NCBI RefSeq assembly: GCF_001042905.1
Contig: NZ_JYLB01000004.1
Coordinates: forward strand, 558,001-622,000
From: Pseudomonas lini
GTDB taxonomy: Bacteria; Pseudomonadota; Gammaproteobacteria; Pseudomonadales; Pseudomonadaceae
Direction of reading: 5' to 3'
DNA: 64,000 nucleotides
Below the pieces are notes generated by a model. The model was not told the origin of the DNA, ran no database searches, and was given only the letters and a program-made list of their open reading frames with translations. The position numbers and the translations under genes are program-made. Shown in pieces: positions 8,685-17,290 of this stretch (position 1 is the stretch's first letter; every line of letters starts with the position of its first letter).

Positions 8685-9926
8685 ATGCACTATTCGTTTT
8701 CCACCCAACGGTTGTACCTCCCGGTCGGCACATTGCTCGGTTTGAGCTTGTTTGGCGCACCGGCCGCTCAGGCGGATTTCATTACCGACAGTAAAGGCAG
8801 CCTGGAAGCACGCAACTTTTACTTCAATCGCGATTTCCGCCAGGACGGCTCGCGAGACAAAGCCGAGGAATGGGCACAGGGTTTTCTGTTGCGGATGGAG
8901 TCCGGGTATACCGCTGGCACGCTGGGGTTTGGTCTGGATGCGCTGGGCATGGCCGGTTTTAAACTGGACTCCGGCGGCGGCACGGCGGGCACTAATCTGT
9001 TGCCGCCGGATTCGTCGGGCGGCTCGCAGGATCGCTATGGCGAGTTGGGCCTGACCGCCAAAGTACGTTTGTCCAAGAGCACCCTGAAGCTAGGGACGTT
9101 GCAGATCAAGGATCCGGTGGTGAACTCCAACGACACTCGCCTGTTGCCGTCAACGTTCAAGGGCGGCCTGGTCAATGTGCAGGAAATCGACCGTTTGAAG
9201 CTCACGGCGGGTCAACTCACGCAGATCAACTTTGTTGATTCCACGGATTACCAGGACATGACCGCCAATCGCATCGGCGGGCAGAGTGACAAGTTCCAGT
9301 TCGCCGGGGCTGACTATCAATTCCAGCCGAACCTGACAGCGCAGTACCGCTACGGCAAGCTGGAAAATATCTACCAGCAAAACTACCTCGGATTGGTGCA
9401 CCTGCTGGATCTGGGGGCCGGTCAGTCGCTCAAGAGCGACGTGCGCTATGCGCGCAGCATCGAGGATGGCAACTTTCGTGACCTCGATAACCAGGCTTTC
9501 GGTGCGATGTTTACCTACAGCCTCGGCGGTCACGCGCTGGGCTTCGGCTACCAGCGCATGAGCGGCGACGATCCGTTTCCGTACATCGGACGCAGCGATC
9601 CGTACCTGGTCAACTTCGTGCAGATCAATGACTTCGCCAACGTTGACGAACACTCCTGGCAAACGCGCTATGACTATAACTTCGCGGCATTGGGTGTGCC
9701 GGGGTTGAGCTTTATGACCCGCTACATCTCGGGTGATAACGTGCAGCGCAGTGGTGCGGGTGAAGGCAAGGAGTGGGAGCGCGACACCGATATCGCTTAC
9801 GTGGTGCAAGACGGCACGTTGAAAGGCCTGGGCTTTAAATGGCGCAATGCATCGGTGCGTTCGAACTTTGGCAATGATCTGGATGAGAATCGCTTGATCG
9901 TCAGCTATACCCTGGCGCTTTGGTGA
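8685..9926 (+). CDS. OprD-family outer-membrane porin
   Basis: A 413-residue substrate-specific porin of the OprD/Occ family. The signal peptide ends at AAQA (about residue 29), followed by the family-typical start DFITDSKGSLEARNFYFNRD and then WAQGFLLRMESGYT. The barrel strands run to an aromatic C-terminal residue (YTLALW), as needed for outer-membrane assembly. OprD proteins take up amino acids, aromatic acids or other small carboxylates. Pairing with the upstream MFS gene suggests one shared substrate. A strong terminator follows. Confidence 0.9.
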   Translation: MHYSFSTQRLYLPVGTLLGLSLFGAPAAQADFITDSKGSLEARNFYFNRDFRQDGSRDKAEEWAQGFLLRMESGYTAGTLGFGLDALGMAGFKLDSGGGTAGTNLLPPDSSGGSQDRYGELGLTAKVRLSKSTLKLGTLQIKDPVVNSNDTRLLPSTFKGGLVNVQEIDRLKLTAGQLTQINFVDSTDYQDMTANRIGGQSDKFQFAGADYQFQPNLTAQYRYGKLENIYQQNYLGLVHLLDLGAGQSLKSDVRYARSIEDGNFRDLDNQAFGAMFTYSLGGHALGFGYQRMSGDDPFPYIGRSDPYLVNFVQINDFANVDEHSWQTRYDYNFAALGVPGLSFMTRYISGDNVQRSGAGEGKEWERDTDIAYVVQDGTLKGLGFKWRNASVRSNFGNDLDENRLIVSYTLALW

Positions 9927-9958
9927 ATCTCTCGGTTATCGAACAAGAAATGATATCG

Positions 9959-9994
9959 ACGGCCCGCCAGTCGGACTGGCGGGCCGTTTGTTTT
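9959..9994 (+). terminator. Terminator after the OprD-family porin gene
   Basis: GC-rich hairpin with arms CGGCCCGCCAGTC and GACTGGCGGGCCG followed by TTTGTTTT on the plus strand. It separates the porin gene from the converging LysE-family gene, whose stop codon lies in the T tract. Confidence 0.85.
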
Positions 9995-10631
9995 ACATCG
10001 ACAGAATCAAGCGGCCAGCGAACAGAATCAGGATCACTCCCATGGTTCGTTCGAACCAGTGCCCCATGCGCATGAACAGCAGTCGCACCCGGGCGCTGGA
10101 AAAAAACAGCGCCACGATCACGAACCACAAGGCATTCACGAAACACATCCACAGCCCGTACAGCGCCTGAATCTGCAGTGGTGTCGTGGCACTGATGATC
10201 GTGGTGAAGATCGCCAGGAAAAACAGGGTGGCCTTGGGATTGGTGGCATTGGTCAGAAAACCTGTGGTGAACGCCTTCAGCAATGTTTGCTCGACCACCG
10301 GTTCGTCTGCACCTTTGTCGCCTTCCAGCACAGTTTTGGGTTTGCTGCGTATCAGGCTCACCCCGAGGTACAAAATATAGGCACCCCCCACGACCTTGGC
10401 CACCGTCAACAACCAGGGCGTGGTGTGCATCAGCGCACCGACGCCGAGCAAGGTGTAAAGCACATGCACGGAAATGCCCGCGCCGATGCCCAGCGCCGTG
10501 CAGATGCCCACTAAGCGGCCGAAGCGCACGCTTTGGCGGATGGTTACGGCGAAGTCCGGTCCGGGGGCGACCACGGCCAGAAAGTGGATGGTTGCCAGCG
10601 CCAGAAACTCGCCCAGGTAATTCGAAAACAT
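9993..10631 (-). CDS. LysE/RhtB-family amino-acid exporter
   Basis: A 212-residue inner-membrane exporter of the LysE/RhtB family, with about six hydrophobic helices and the family's N-terminal block VVAPGPDFAVTIRQS-x-R-x-GR near residue 22. A conserved TNPKATLFFLAIF block lies near 130. These proteins export amino acids and related small molecules. Its ATG lies one base after the stop of the 2-oxoglutarate oxygenase gene, so the two are translationally coupled. The exporter may remove the oxygenase's product. Confidence 0.9.
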   Translation of the reverse strand: MFSNYLGEFLALATIHFLAVVAPGPDFAVTIRQSVRFGRLVGICTALGIGAGISVHVLYTLLGVGALMHTTPWLLTVAKVVGGAYILYLGVSLIRSKPKTVLEGDKGADEPVVEQTLLKAFTTGFLTNATNPKATLFFLAIFTTIISATTPLQIQALYGLWMCFVNALWFVIVALFFSSARVRLLFMRMGHWFERTMGVILILFAGRLILSM

Positions 10632-10632
10632 C

Positions 10633-11403
10633 TCAGCTCCAGAAAGTCAGGGGTGAAGCATTGCCGCGATAGCCGACAAAGAAGGAAAGGCTCAATCGCG
10701 GGTCGTCCACACCTGGGGTCACCGAATGCATGCAGCGCGAATTGAACATGATGAAATCACCCGGCTCAGGACGAATCTCCAGGGTCGGAGGGCCGAGCAA
10801 GGCCGGGTCGATGCCGTAACTGTCGCCACGCATTTCGTCGAACTGGTCCGGAGAAATGTCGTGGTCCCACATCTGCAATGCGCCGCCCTCGGTCGGCATG
10901 TTCAGGTAGACGTTGCAGGCGAACTGCGCTTCCAGGCTTTTGGCCTGGAAGCTGTCCGGGGCATCCTTGGCGAAAATGTCGTGATGGGCGAGGAAGCACA
11001 CCCCGGGTTTCACTACCCGGGATAGCCCCACATACATCTTGCGGCCATAGAGATTTTCCAGATGTGCCCCCGCCGGCCAAGACTCGTCGAGCATGCAGCG
11101 CAACGTATCGACAGGAGAGGAGTAGGGCGCACAACGGCTGCGCAATTCGGCGATATTGCTGGTGGCGCGCTCGAAGTAATCCTCGATCAGCAGCGGCTGG
11201 TTTTCCGCTTCATAAAACGCCATGCCAATGCGACCGATGCTCGGCGCGTTGATGTAGCCTTCGAAGCCGGGGGCGAGGATTTTGTCGCCGATCTGGATCG
11301 CCAGCGGCCGAGGCAACAAGCCTTTGACGCGGATGGCGAGGACTTCTTCGTTGGCCAGTTTTTGTATGCACGTCTCATCGAGACGCTCGACGTCAAGCAT
11401 CAT
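10633..11403 (-). CDS. Fe(II)/2-oxoglutarate-dependent oxygenase, unknown substrate
   Basis: A 256-residue soluble protein with the iron-binding triad of the family: H-x-D in LAHHDIFAKD (about residue 142) and the distal His in SRCMHSVTPG (about 228). An Arg follows in DDPRLSLSFF, placed to bind 2-oxoglutarate. The stretch LEIRPEPGDFIMFNS before the distal His is typical of the double-stranded beta-helix core. Such enzymes hydroxylate or halogenate amino acids and other small molecules; here the substrate is unknown. It sits between an AlaX-type editing gene and a LysE exporter, which suggests an amino-acid substrate. Confidence 0.8.
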   Translation of the reverse strand: MMLDVERLDETCIQKLANEEVLAIRVKGLLPRPLAIQIGDKILAPGFEGYINAPSIGRIGMAFYEAENQPLLIEDYFERATSNIAELRSRCAPYSSPVDTLRCMLDESWPAGAHLENLYGRKMYVGLSRVVKPGVCFLAHHDIFAKDAPDSFQAKSLEAQFACNVYLNMPTEGGALQMWDHDISPDQFDEMRGDSYGIDPALLGPPTLEIRPEPGDFIMFNSRCMHSVTPGVDDPRLSLSFFVGYRGNASPLTFWS

Positions 11404-11495
11404 GTTTTTAGGTCCATCTATCGATAGTCAACAGAGCCCGCGAATGCAGGCTCCCCCGGCGTCAGGCGATGACGGGGCCGACATCGCCCAAATGT

Positions 11496-12122
11496 TCAGT
11501 CCACGCTGTAGTGGACTGACAGCGTTCCCTTTTTCTGTGAAAGGGAAGCGATCGTGACCGTGCCCAAATCCTTCAGGCTCCGTACATGGGTGCCGCCGCA
11601 ACCGTAGGCGGGCAGTTCACCGAAGCCGATTTCCCGGGCGCCTTCGCGCAACGACGTCAGGCGCGGCAGGTCATGGGCGATCCATTGCGTGATGCCGTGC
11701 TGAATCGTCTGCGCATCGACCTCCTGTGCGCTATCACCCGGTTTGAATTGGACACGTCCTTCATCCGGCCAGTGATGAGCTTTGGTCGGCATCCAGCCCA
11801 TCGCCTGGACGAAGTGACCGATCAGGTGCCCCGCCGAATGCATGCGAGTGTTGAACCGGCGGCGTTGCTCGTCGACCCGAATCTGGGTCATGCCGAGTTT
11901 TACCGGGTGGTCGACGAAATGGATGATCCGGTCCGGATCCTGAACCACGCGCAGCACCTGGCTCTCGCCGATCCAGCCGGTATCCCAGGGTTGCCCGCCG
12001 CCCTGAGGGTGAAACAGTGTGGCGCGCAGCACTACTGCGAATTCGTTCTCATAGGGCGTGCAATCCAAGACCTCCACATTGGCCTTGAGGTCATCACTAT
12101 GGAAAAAGAGGCGAAGCGTCAT
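11496..12122 (-). CDS. AlaX-type alanyl-tRNA editing (trans-editing) protein
   Basis: A 208-residue free-standing homologue of the AlaRS editing domain, which removes wrongly attached amino acids from tRNA. It shows the glycine motif FHPQGGGQPWDTG (residues 37-49) and the zinc-binding sets H-S-A-G-H (about residue 96) and CGGTHVRSL (about 175). The ATG at 12122 has AAGGG eight bases upstream and gives the usual N-terminus; an upstream in-frame ATG at 12155 lacks this. It lies 92 bp before the oxygenase gene on the same strand and is divergent from a LysR regulator. Confidence 0.85.
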   Translation of the reverse strand: MTLRLFFHSDDLKANVEVLDCTPYENEFAVVLRATLFHPQGGGQPWDTGWIGESQVLRVVQDPDRIIHFVDHPVKLGMTQIRVDEQRRRFNTRMHSAGHLIGHFVQAMGWMPTKAHHWPDEGRVQFKPGDSAQEVDAQTIQHGITQWIAHDLPRLTSLREGAREIGFGELPAYGCGGTHVRSLKDLGTVTIASLSQKKGTLSVHYSVD

Positions 12123-12150
12123 ATTCCATGCCCTTATTAAAGTTTCTATT

Positions 12151-12163
12151 TTCATTATATGAA
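12151..12163. promoter_or_regulatory. Dyad in the AlaX/LysR divergent gap (candidate operator)
   Basis: TTCAT-TAT-ATGAA is a perfect 5-bp-arm dyad in the 90-bp gap between the divergent editing and LysR genes, in an AT-rich stretch likely to hold both promoters. It is a plausible binding site for the adjacent regulator. Confidence 0.35.
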
Positions 12164-12212
12164 TCGTGGAATTGCGTGATAATCCGTTCAATCATCAAAG
12201 GACTGTTGCGCT

Positions 12213-13211
12213 GTGAGCATAAATCTTCCCCTGCCGCTGCTCGGTGAAATGGCGATTTTCGTCAAGGTTGTCGAGACTGGTAGTTTCTCCGAAGCGGCAC
12301 GCCAATCAGGTTCTTCTCCCTCGGCGGTAAGTCGCAGCATTTCGCGGCTGGAGAAGGCACTCGCCACGCGGCTGCTGCAACGAACCACGCGCAAGTTGCG
12401 CCTGAGCGACGGTGGCGAAGAGGTGTTCAAGCGTTGCCAGGAGATGGTCAGCGCGGCGAAGTCGGTGATGGAAATCAGCGGTCAGTTCACCCATGAAGCG
12501 GAAGGGCTGGTGCGCGTCAGCGTGCCCAAGGCCGTCGGGCGATTCGTGATTCATCCGCACATGCCGGAATTTCTGCGGCGCTATCCCAAAGTGAACGTGG
12601 AGTTGTTGCTCGAGGACCGTCAGGTGGATCTGATCGACGACAACGTCGACCTGGCGATCCGCATTACCGACCGCCCGCCCGCAGGGCTGGTGGGGCGGCA
12701 GTTGTTGACCATCGATCATTTGCTCTGCGCAACGCCGCAGTACCTGGCCGAACACGGCACCCCGACTCATCCCCACGACTTGCTCAACCACAGTTGCATC
12801 TACCTGGGCGAAACCCCGAGCGATGCGCGCTGGAAATTCAAAAAAGGCAGCAAAGCCGTGACCGTCGGCGTGCGCGGACGTTATGCCGCCAATCACACGG
12901 GCGTGCGACTGGGCGCGGTATTGCAACATATTGGAATCGGCAGTCTGCCGTACTTCACCGCCCGTTATGCGCTGGAACAAGGGCTGATCGTGCAGGTACT
13001 GCCGGACTGGACTTTTCTGGCGTCCTACCACGGAGGCGCCTGGCTGCTGCATTCACCAACCCGCTATCTACCGCCCAAGTTACGGGTGCTTATCGACTAT
13101 CTGGTGGAATGCCTGGAGAAGGAGCCCACCTTGAGCAGGCCGGGCAAGCCAAGTGCATTGGGCACGGTCGCGGTGGCGTATGAGTTGCCGGAGAGTGATG
13201 GGTTGCTCTGA
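12213..13211 (+). CDS. LysR-family transcriptional regulator
   Basis: A 332-residue LysR protein. The winged helix (EMAIFVKVVETGSFSEAARQ, then SGSSPSAVSRSISRLEKALA) is followed by the effector domain from about residue 95, with the common LDLAIRI-type block (VDLAIRITDRP). The N-terminal sequence and the CLGETPSDARWKF-like part resemble the DsdC/CrgA-type subgroup, but I cannot name the effector. It diverges from the editing-oxygenase-exporter operon and is its most likely regulator. A REP repeat follows. Confidence 0.9.
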   Translation: MSINLPLPLLGEMAIFVKVVETGSFSEAARQSGSSPSAVSRSISRLEKALATRLLQRTTRKLRLSDGGEEVFKRCQEMVSAAKSVMEISGQFTHEAEGLVRVSVPKAVGRFVIHPHMPEFLRRYPKVNVELLLEDRQVDLIDDNVDLAIRITDRPPAGLVGRQLLTIDHLLCATPQYLAEHGTPTHPHDLLNHSCIYLGETPSDARWKFKKGSKAVTVGVRGRYAANHTGVRLGAVLQHIGIGSLPYFTARYALEQGLIVQVLPDWTFLASYHGGAWLLHSPTRYLPPKLRVLIDYLVECLEKEPTLSRPGKPSALGTVAVAYELPESDGLL

Positions 13212-13219
13212 CGGGCCTC

Positions 13220-13285
13220 TTCGCGGGCAAGCCTCGCTCCTACAGGTTTTGCGCAGACCTTGTAGGAGCGAGGCTTGCCCGCGAA
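13220..13285. repeat. REP-type inverted repeat, family B
   Basis: Perfect 25-bp arms (13220-13244 and 13261-13285), the left beginning TTCGCGGGCAAGCCTCGCTC, with a 16-nt loop. It differs from family A at 984 and matches copies near 32050 and 55231. Confidence 0.85.
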
Positions 13286-13323
13286 GGCTGACTTCGAACC
13301 ACCACATCACTCGGCAATGCCAC

Positions 13324-13360
13324 AAAAAAGGCCCGCATGTTCAACCATGCGGGCCTTTTG
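13324..13360. terminator. Bidirectional terminator between the LysR and PA2817-like genes
   Basis: Hairpin arms AAAAGGCCCGCATG and CATGCGGGCCTTTT with a six-base loop and A/T tracts on both sides. It can end both converging transcripts. Confidence 0.85.
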
Positions 13361-13376
13361 CATTACTGATTGGGGA

Positions 13377-13784
13377 TCAGTGCTTGCTGTCCTGGTTCGA
13401 CATCGCCAGCAGCTGTTTTTCCTGATTCCAGTCGAACGGTTCGTCGTTCTGTTCGGCTTCGAAGCGACGTTCTTCAAGGGCCTGGTACAGGTCGATTTCA
13501 TCATCGGGCATGTAATGCAGGCAGTCGCCGGCGAAATACCACAGCAGGTCGCGTGGGACCAGGTGGGCGATTTGCGGATAGCGAGTGATCACCTGACACA
13601 GAATGTCCTGGCCCAGGTATTGGCTTTCGATCGGGTCGACCGGCAGCAATGCACGCAGTTCGTCGAAGCGCTCCAGGAACAAGGCATGGCTTTCTTCGGG
13701 AACCTGTTCGGCCTCACCTACGGCGACCAGGATGCTGCGCAGGTGGTCGAGCAAGACGAGATGATCGGCAACGACGTTGGACAC
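13377..13784 (-). CDS. PA2817-like conserved protein of unknown function
   Basis: A 135-residue acidic cytosolic protein with no signal peptide or membrane segment. A GTG at 13784 is the likely start: GAGG lies nine bases upstream, while the longer frame from 13805 has no ribosome site. Features include ALLPVDPIESQYLGQDIL and a DLLWYFAGDCLHYMPDDEI stretch. I recognise it from its place next to fadE in Pseudomonas (PA2817 in PAO1). The function is unknown. Confidence 0.75.
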   Translation of the reverse strand: MSNVVADHLVLLDHLRSILVAVGEAEQVPEESHALFLERFDELRALLPVDPIESQYLGQDILCQVITRYPQIAHLVPRDLLWYFAGDCLHYMPDDEIDLYQALEERRFEAEQNDEPFDWNQEKQLLAMSNQDSKH

Positions 13785-13892
13785 GAGATAAGTCCTCAAG
13801 AGCAAAACGGGCGCGAGAGTATAAAGCTCCTGCGCCCCTTTTTCACATGGTAAAGAGCCCCATGATAGCGAGAAGACATATGGTCTGCTGGA

Positions 13893-16346
13893 TCAGCGGA
13901 CCTTGCCTTTGGCCAATACCAGCTCCTTTGGGTCGAAATCATCGACATCGATCACTTTGCGTCGCGCCACTTCTGCCTCGCGCAAGCTCTCGGCTTCAAC
14001 CGGTTGCAAGACGCCAGCCTCCAGAGCGGCATCGATGGCAGTTTCTCCGACGGTAGGTTTGACCTGGCGACTTTTCAGCGCCGTATTGAGTTTCTTCTGT
14101 AGCGGTTTGGCGGCGTTCAACAAATCGCAAGCGTACTGCAGAGCGCCGACCGAATCCTCTGGCGATTGCGGGCGATAGCAGCCCCCCAGTAACTCCTCAA
14201 GCGTTGGATCGCCCTTGGGACGACCGATGACGGCTGCGACTTGGGCCGCCAGTCTGTCCGACGGGCCTCTGTGGCGACGACCGAACGGGAACACCATCAC
14301 CCGCATCAGGCATCCGAGTACCTTGTTCGGGAAGTTGGTCAGCAGTTCGTCCAGCGCACGTTCGGACTGGCCGAGGCTCTCTTCCATGGCCCAGGCGAAC
14401 AGCGGATGCATATGCTCGGGTGAATCGAGATCGTGATAACGCTTGAGTGCGCCGGAGGCCAGATACAGGTAGCTGAGTACATCACCCAAACGTGCGGATA
14501 GCCGTTCGCGGCGTTTCAAATCACCGCCCAGCAGCATCATGCTCAGGTCTGCAAGCAGGGCAAAGGCCGCGGCCTGACGGTTGAGGGCGCGGAAGTAGCC
14601 TTGGCTGAGCTTGTCCCCGGGCATGTGTTCGAAATGCCCGAGGCCGAGGTTCAGCACCAGGGTGCTGGCGGCGTTGCATACGGCAAAACCAATGTGGTCG
14701 AGCAGCAGTGCATCGAACTCGATCAGTGCCTGTTGTTTGTCTTCGCGGTGGGCGAGGGCCATTTCCTTGAGCACAAACGGATGGCAACGAATAGCGCCCT
14801 GGCCGAAGATCATCAAGTTGCGTGTCAGGATATTCGCACCTTCGACCGTGACGGAAATGGGCGCACCTTGCCAGCTACGCGCCAGGTAGTTGTTCGGGCC
14901 CATGATGATGGCCCGACCGCCGTGAACATCCATGGCGTGGCTGATGCATTCGCGGCCGCGTTCAGAGAGGTGGTATTTGATAATGGCCGAGGGTACCGAC
15001 GGCTTTTCGCCGAGATCGACCGCGTTGGCGGTGAGCATCCGTGCGCTGTCCATCAGCCAGGTACTGCCGGCGATCCGCGCCAGTGCTTCCTGAATCCCTT
15101 CGAAGGCTGACAGCGGTGCGTTGAATTGTTCGCGAACCTGCGCGTACTGGCCCGTCACCAGACTGGTGAACTTGCCCGCAGCGGTACCGATGGCAGGCAG
15201 CGAAATGGAACGCCCGACTGACAGGCAGTTCATCAGCATCATCCAGCCCTCGCCGAGCATCTCCTGACCGCCGATGATGAATTCCAGCGGTACAAACACA
15301 TCCTTGCCGGAGTTCGGGCCGTTCATGAATGAGGCGCCCAGCGGCAAGTGACGGCGACCGATTTCTACACCGGGGGTCTGGGTTGGAATCAAGGCGAGGC
15401 TGATCCCCAGGTCGACTTTGTCGCCCAGCAGATGATCCGGGTCATAAGCCTTGAACGCCAGGCCGATCAAGGTCGCCACCGGGCCGAGGGTGATGTAGCG
15501 TTTTTCCCAGTTCAGACGCAATCCGAGGGTTTCTTTGCCTTCCCATTCACCTTTGCAGATCACCCCGGTGTCAGTCATCCCGCCGACGTTGGAGCCCGCC
15601 ATCGGACCCGTCAGGGCAAAGCAGGGAATATCGTCGCCGCGTGCCAGCCGTGGCAGGTAATGATTGCGTTGTTCGTCGGTGCCGTAATGCAGCAGCAGTT
15701 CCGCCGGGCCAAGAGAGTTGGGCACCATGACGGTCGACGCCAGGTCGCCGCTGCGGGTCGCCAGTTTCATCGCTACCTGGGAGTGCGCATAGGCCGAGAA
15801 GCCTTTGCCACCGTACTCTTTGGGGATGATCAGGGCAAAAAAGCCATGTTGTTTAATGTGATCCCAAGCCTTGGGCGGCAGATCCATCAACTGGCCGATC
15901 TGCCAATCGCTGACCATGGCGCAGAGCTCTTCGGTCGGGCCATCGATGAAGGCTTGTTCCTCTTCGCTCAGCTGCGCTTTTGGATAGGCCAGCAGCTTGC
16001 TCCAGTCCGGACGGCCACTGAACAGCTCGCCGTCCCACCAGACCGTGCCAGCTTCAATGGCTTCACGCTCGGTTTGCGACATCGGCGGCAGGTTTTTTTG
16101 AAACCAGCCGAATATTGGCGCCGTGAAGAGTTTTCGGCGCAGATCCGGCAGCAACAGGAAAGCGGCCACGGCTGCGAGCATCACCCAGAAAATCAGCATG
16201 AGCCAGACGGGGGCATGGCTGAAGATGCCCATCGCCAGCAGATAGACAGCGATGATGCCCAAGGCGGGCAGAGGCGCAGTGCGGCGATGTGCCAGGTAGG
16301 CAATCCCGACCACCAGAACCAGTATCCACAACAGCAACATATTCAA
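13893..16346 (-). CDS. fadE: Acyl-CoA dehydrogenase FadE
   Basis: An 817-residue enzyme catalysing the first, FAD-dependent step of fatty-acid beta-oxidation (acyl-CoA to trans-2-enoyl-CoA). Two N-terminal membrane-like helices (about residues 1-20 and 28-66) precede the dehydrogenase fold, with acyl-CoA dehydrogenase blocks such as CFALTGPMAGSNVGGMTDTG and AMDVHGGRAIIMGPNNYLAR. The C-terminal third is the FadE-specific DUF1974 region. The length matches E. coli FadE (about 814). It stands alone, with no beta-oxidation partners beside it. Confidence 0.93.
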   Translation of the reverse strand: MNMLLLWILVLVVGIAYLAHRRTAPLPALGIIAVYLLAMGIFSHAPVWLMLIFWVMLAAVAAFLLLPDLRRKLFTAPIFGWFQKNLPPMSQTEREAIEAGTVWWDGELFSGRPDWSKLLAYPKAQLSEEEQAFIDGPTEELCAMVSDWQIGQLMDLPPKAWDHIKQHGFFALIIPKEYGGKGFSAYAHSQVAMKLATRSGDLASTVMVPNSLGPAELLLHYGTDEQRNHYLPRLARGDDIPCFALTGPMAGSNVGGMTDTGVICKGEWEGKETLGLRLNWEKRYITLGPVATLIGLAFKAYDPDHLLGDKVDLGISLALIPTQTPGVEIGRRHLPLGASFMNGPNSGKDVFVPLEFIIGGQEMLGEGWMMLMNCLSVGRSISLPAIGTAAGKFTSLVTGQYAQVREQFNAPLSAFEGIQEALARIAGSTWLMDSARMLTANAVDLGEKPSVPSAIIKYHLSERGRECISHAMDVHGGRAIIMGPNNYLARSWQGAPISVTVEGANILTRNLMIFGQGAIRCHPFVLKEMALAHREDKQQALIEFDALLLDHIGFAVCNAASTLVLNLGLGHFEHMPGDKLSQGYFRALNRQAAAFALLADLSMMLLGGDLKRRERLSARLGDVLSYLYLASGALKRYHDLDSPEHMHPLFAWAMEESLGQSERALDELLTNFPNKVLGCLMRVMVFPFGRRHRGPSDRLAAQVAAVIGRPKGDPTLEELLGGCYRPQSPEDSVGALQYACDLLNAAKPLQKKLNTALKSRQVKPTVGETAIDAALEAGVLQPVEAESLREAEVARRKVIDVDDFDPKELVLAKGKVR

Positions 16347-16588
16347 TTCTCCATGAAGCCAGGGGCAAAACCACTTTCAGAGCTTAGACGGCATCCATAA
16401 AAATGGGTGGTCAGCGCATGAGTCTGAGCGTGTAGGAAGCAAGGGCTGAAATTCGTCAGTTATTTCGAGGGGGGACGGTTAAGCGCTTTTGTCGACAGGG
16501 CGGCAAACGCTGACATTTGGCCGAAACGTCGTTATCTCTGTGCTGAAGCTGTCGCTAGACTCGTGGCTTCCCCCAGGAGATTGTTCCC

Positions 16589-17248
16589 ATGCACGCATGT
16601 CTGAGCCCCGGCCGCTTCATCGACAGTGACCACCCCTCGGTGGTGGAGTTCGCCGAAAAACATCGTGGCGCCGGGCGCGATCCGCTCGAACAGGCGATCA
16701 ATCTCTATTACGCGGTGCGCGAGGCCGTGCGCTACAACCCTTACACCTTCAGCCGCGATCCAGAAACCTTGCGCGGCAGCTATGCGCTGGCGGCAGGGGA
16801 GAGTTATTGCGTGCCCAAAGCCACGTTGCTGGCAGGTGCAGCCCGGCATTGCGGGATCCCGGCGCGTATCGGTCTGGCAGATGTACGCAATCATCTGTCG
16901 ACGCCACGTCTGCTCGAATTGCTCAAAAGCGATGTGTTCGCCATGCACGGCTACACCGAGTTGTATCTGAACGATCGTTGGGTCAAAGCCACCCCAGCGT
17001 TCAATCAACAACTCTGTGAACTGTTCAATGTCGCGCCGCTGGAGTTCGACGGGGTCAACGACAGTGTGTTCCATCCCTTTAACCGTGACGGCGAGCAGTT
17101 GATGGAGTATCTGATCGATCACGGCCAGTTCACTGATGTGCCGGAAGCGTTCTTTTTCGAACACCTGGAAAAGTGCTATCCGCATCTGTTCGGCGAGCAG
17201 CTGCCGGTGCTGCTGGGTGACATGCAGAGCGATTTGAGTCGCGCCTGA
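16589..17248 (+). CDS. Transglutaminase-like (papain-fold) family protein
   Basis: A 219-residue cytosolic protein with a transglutaminase core. The likely nucleophile is Cys in GESYCVPKATLLAGAAR (about residue 74), in the usual C-x3-A-x2-L helix. The His lies in HGYTELYLNDRWVK (about 119). The usual following Asp-Pro motif reads T-P (KATPAFN), so the third triad member is not obvious. Such proteins act as peptidases, cross-linkers or inactive binders. It is 42 bp upstream of a GST gene in the same direction and is also near fadE in other pseudomonads. Confidence 0.75.
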   Translation: MHACLSPGRFIDSDHPSVVEFAEKHRGAGRDPLEQAINLYYAVREAVRYNPYTFSRDPETLRGSYALAAGESYCVPKATLLAGAARHCGIPARIGLADVRNHLSTPRLLELLKSDVFAMHGYTELYLNDRWVKATPAFNQQLCELFNVAPLEFDGVNDSVFHPFNRDGEQLMEYLIDHGQFTDVPEAFFFEHLEKCYPHLFGEQLPVLLGDMQSDLSRA

Positions 17249-17290
17249 TCCGGCGTATGCTGCCTGCGCATTCATCCAAAAGGGGCGGTC

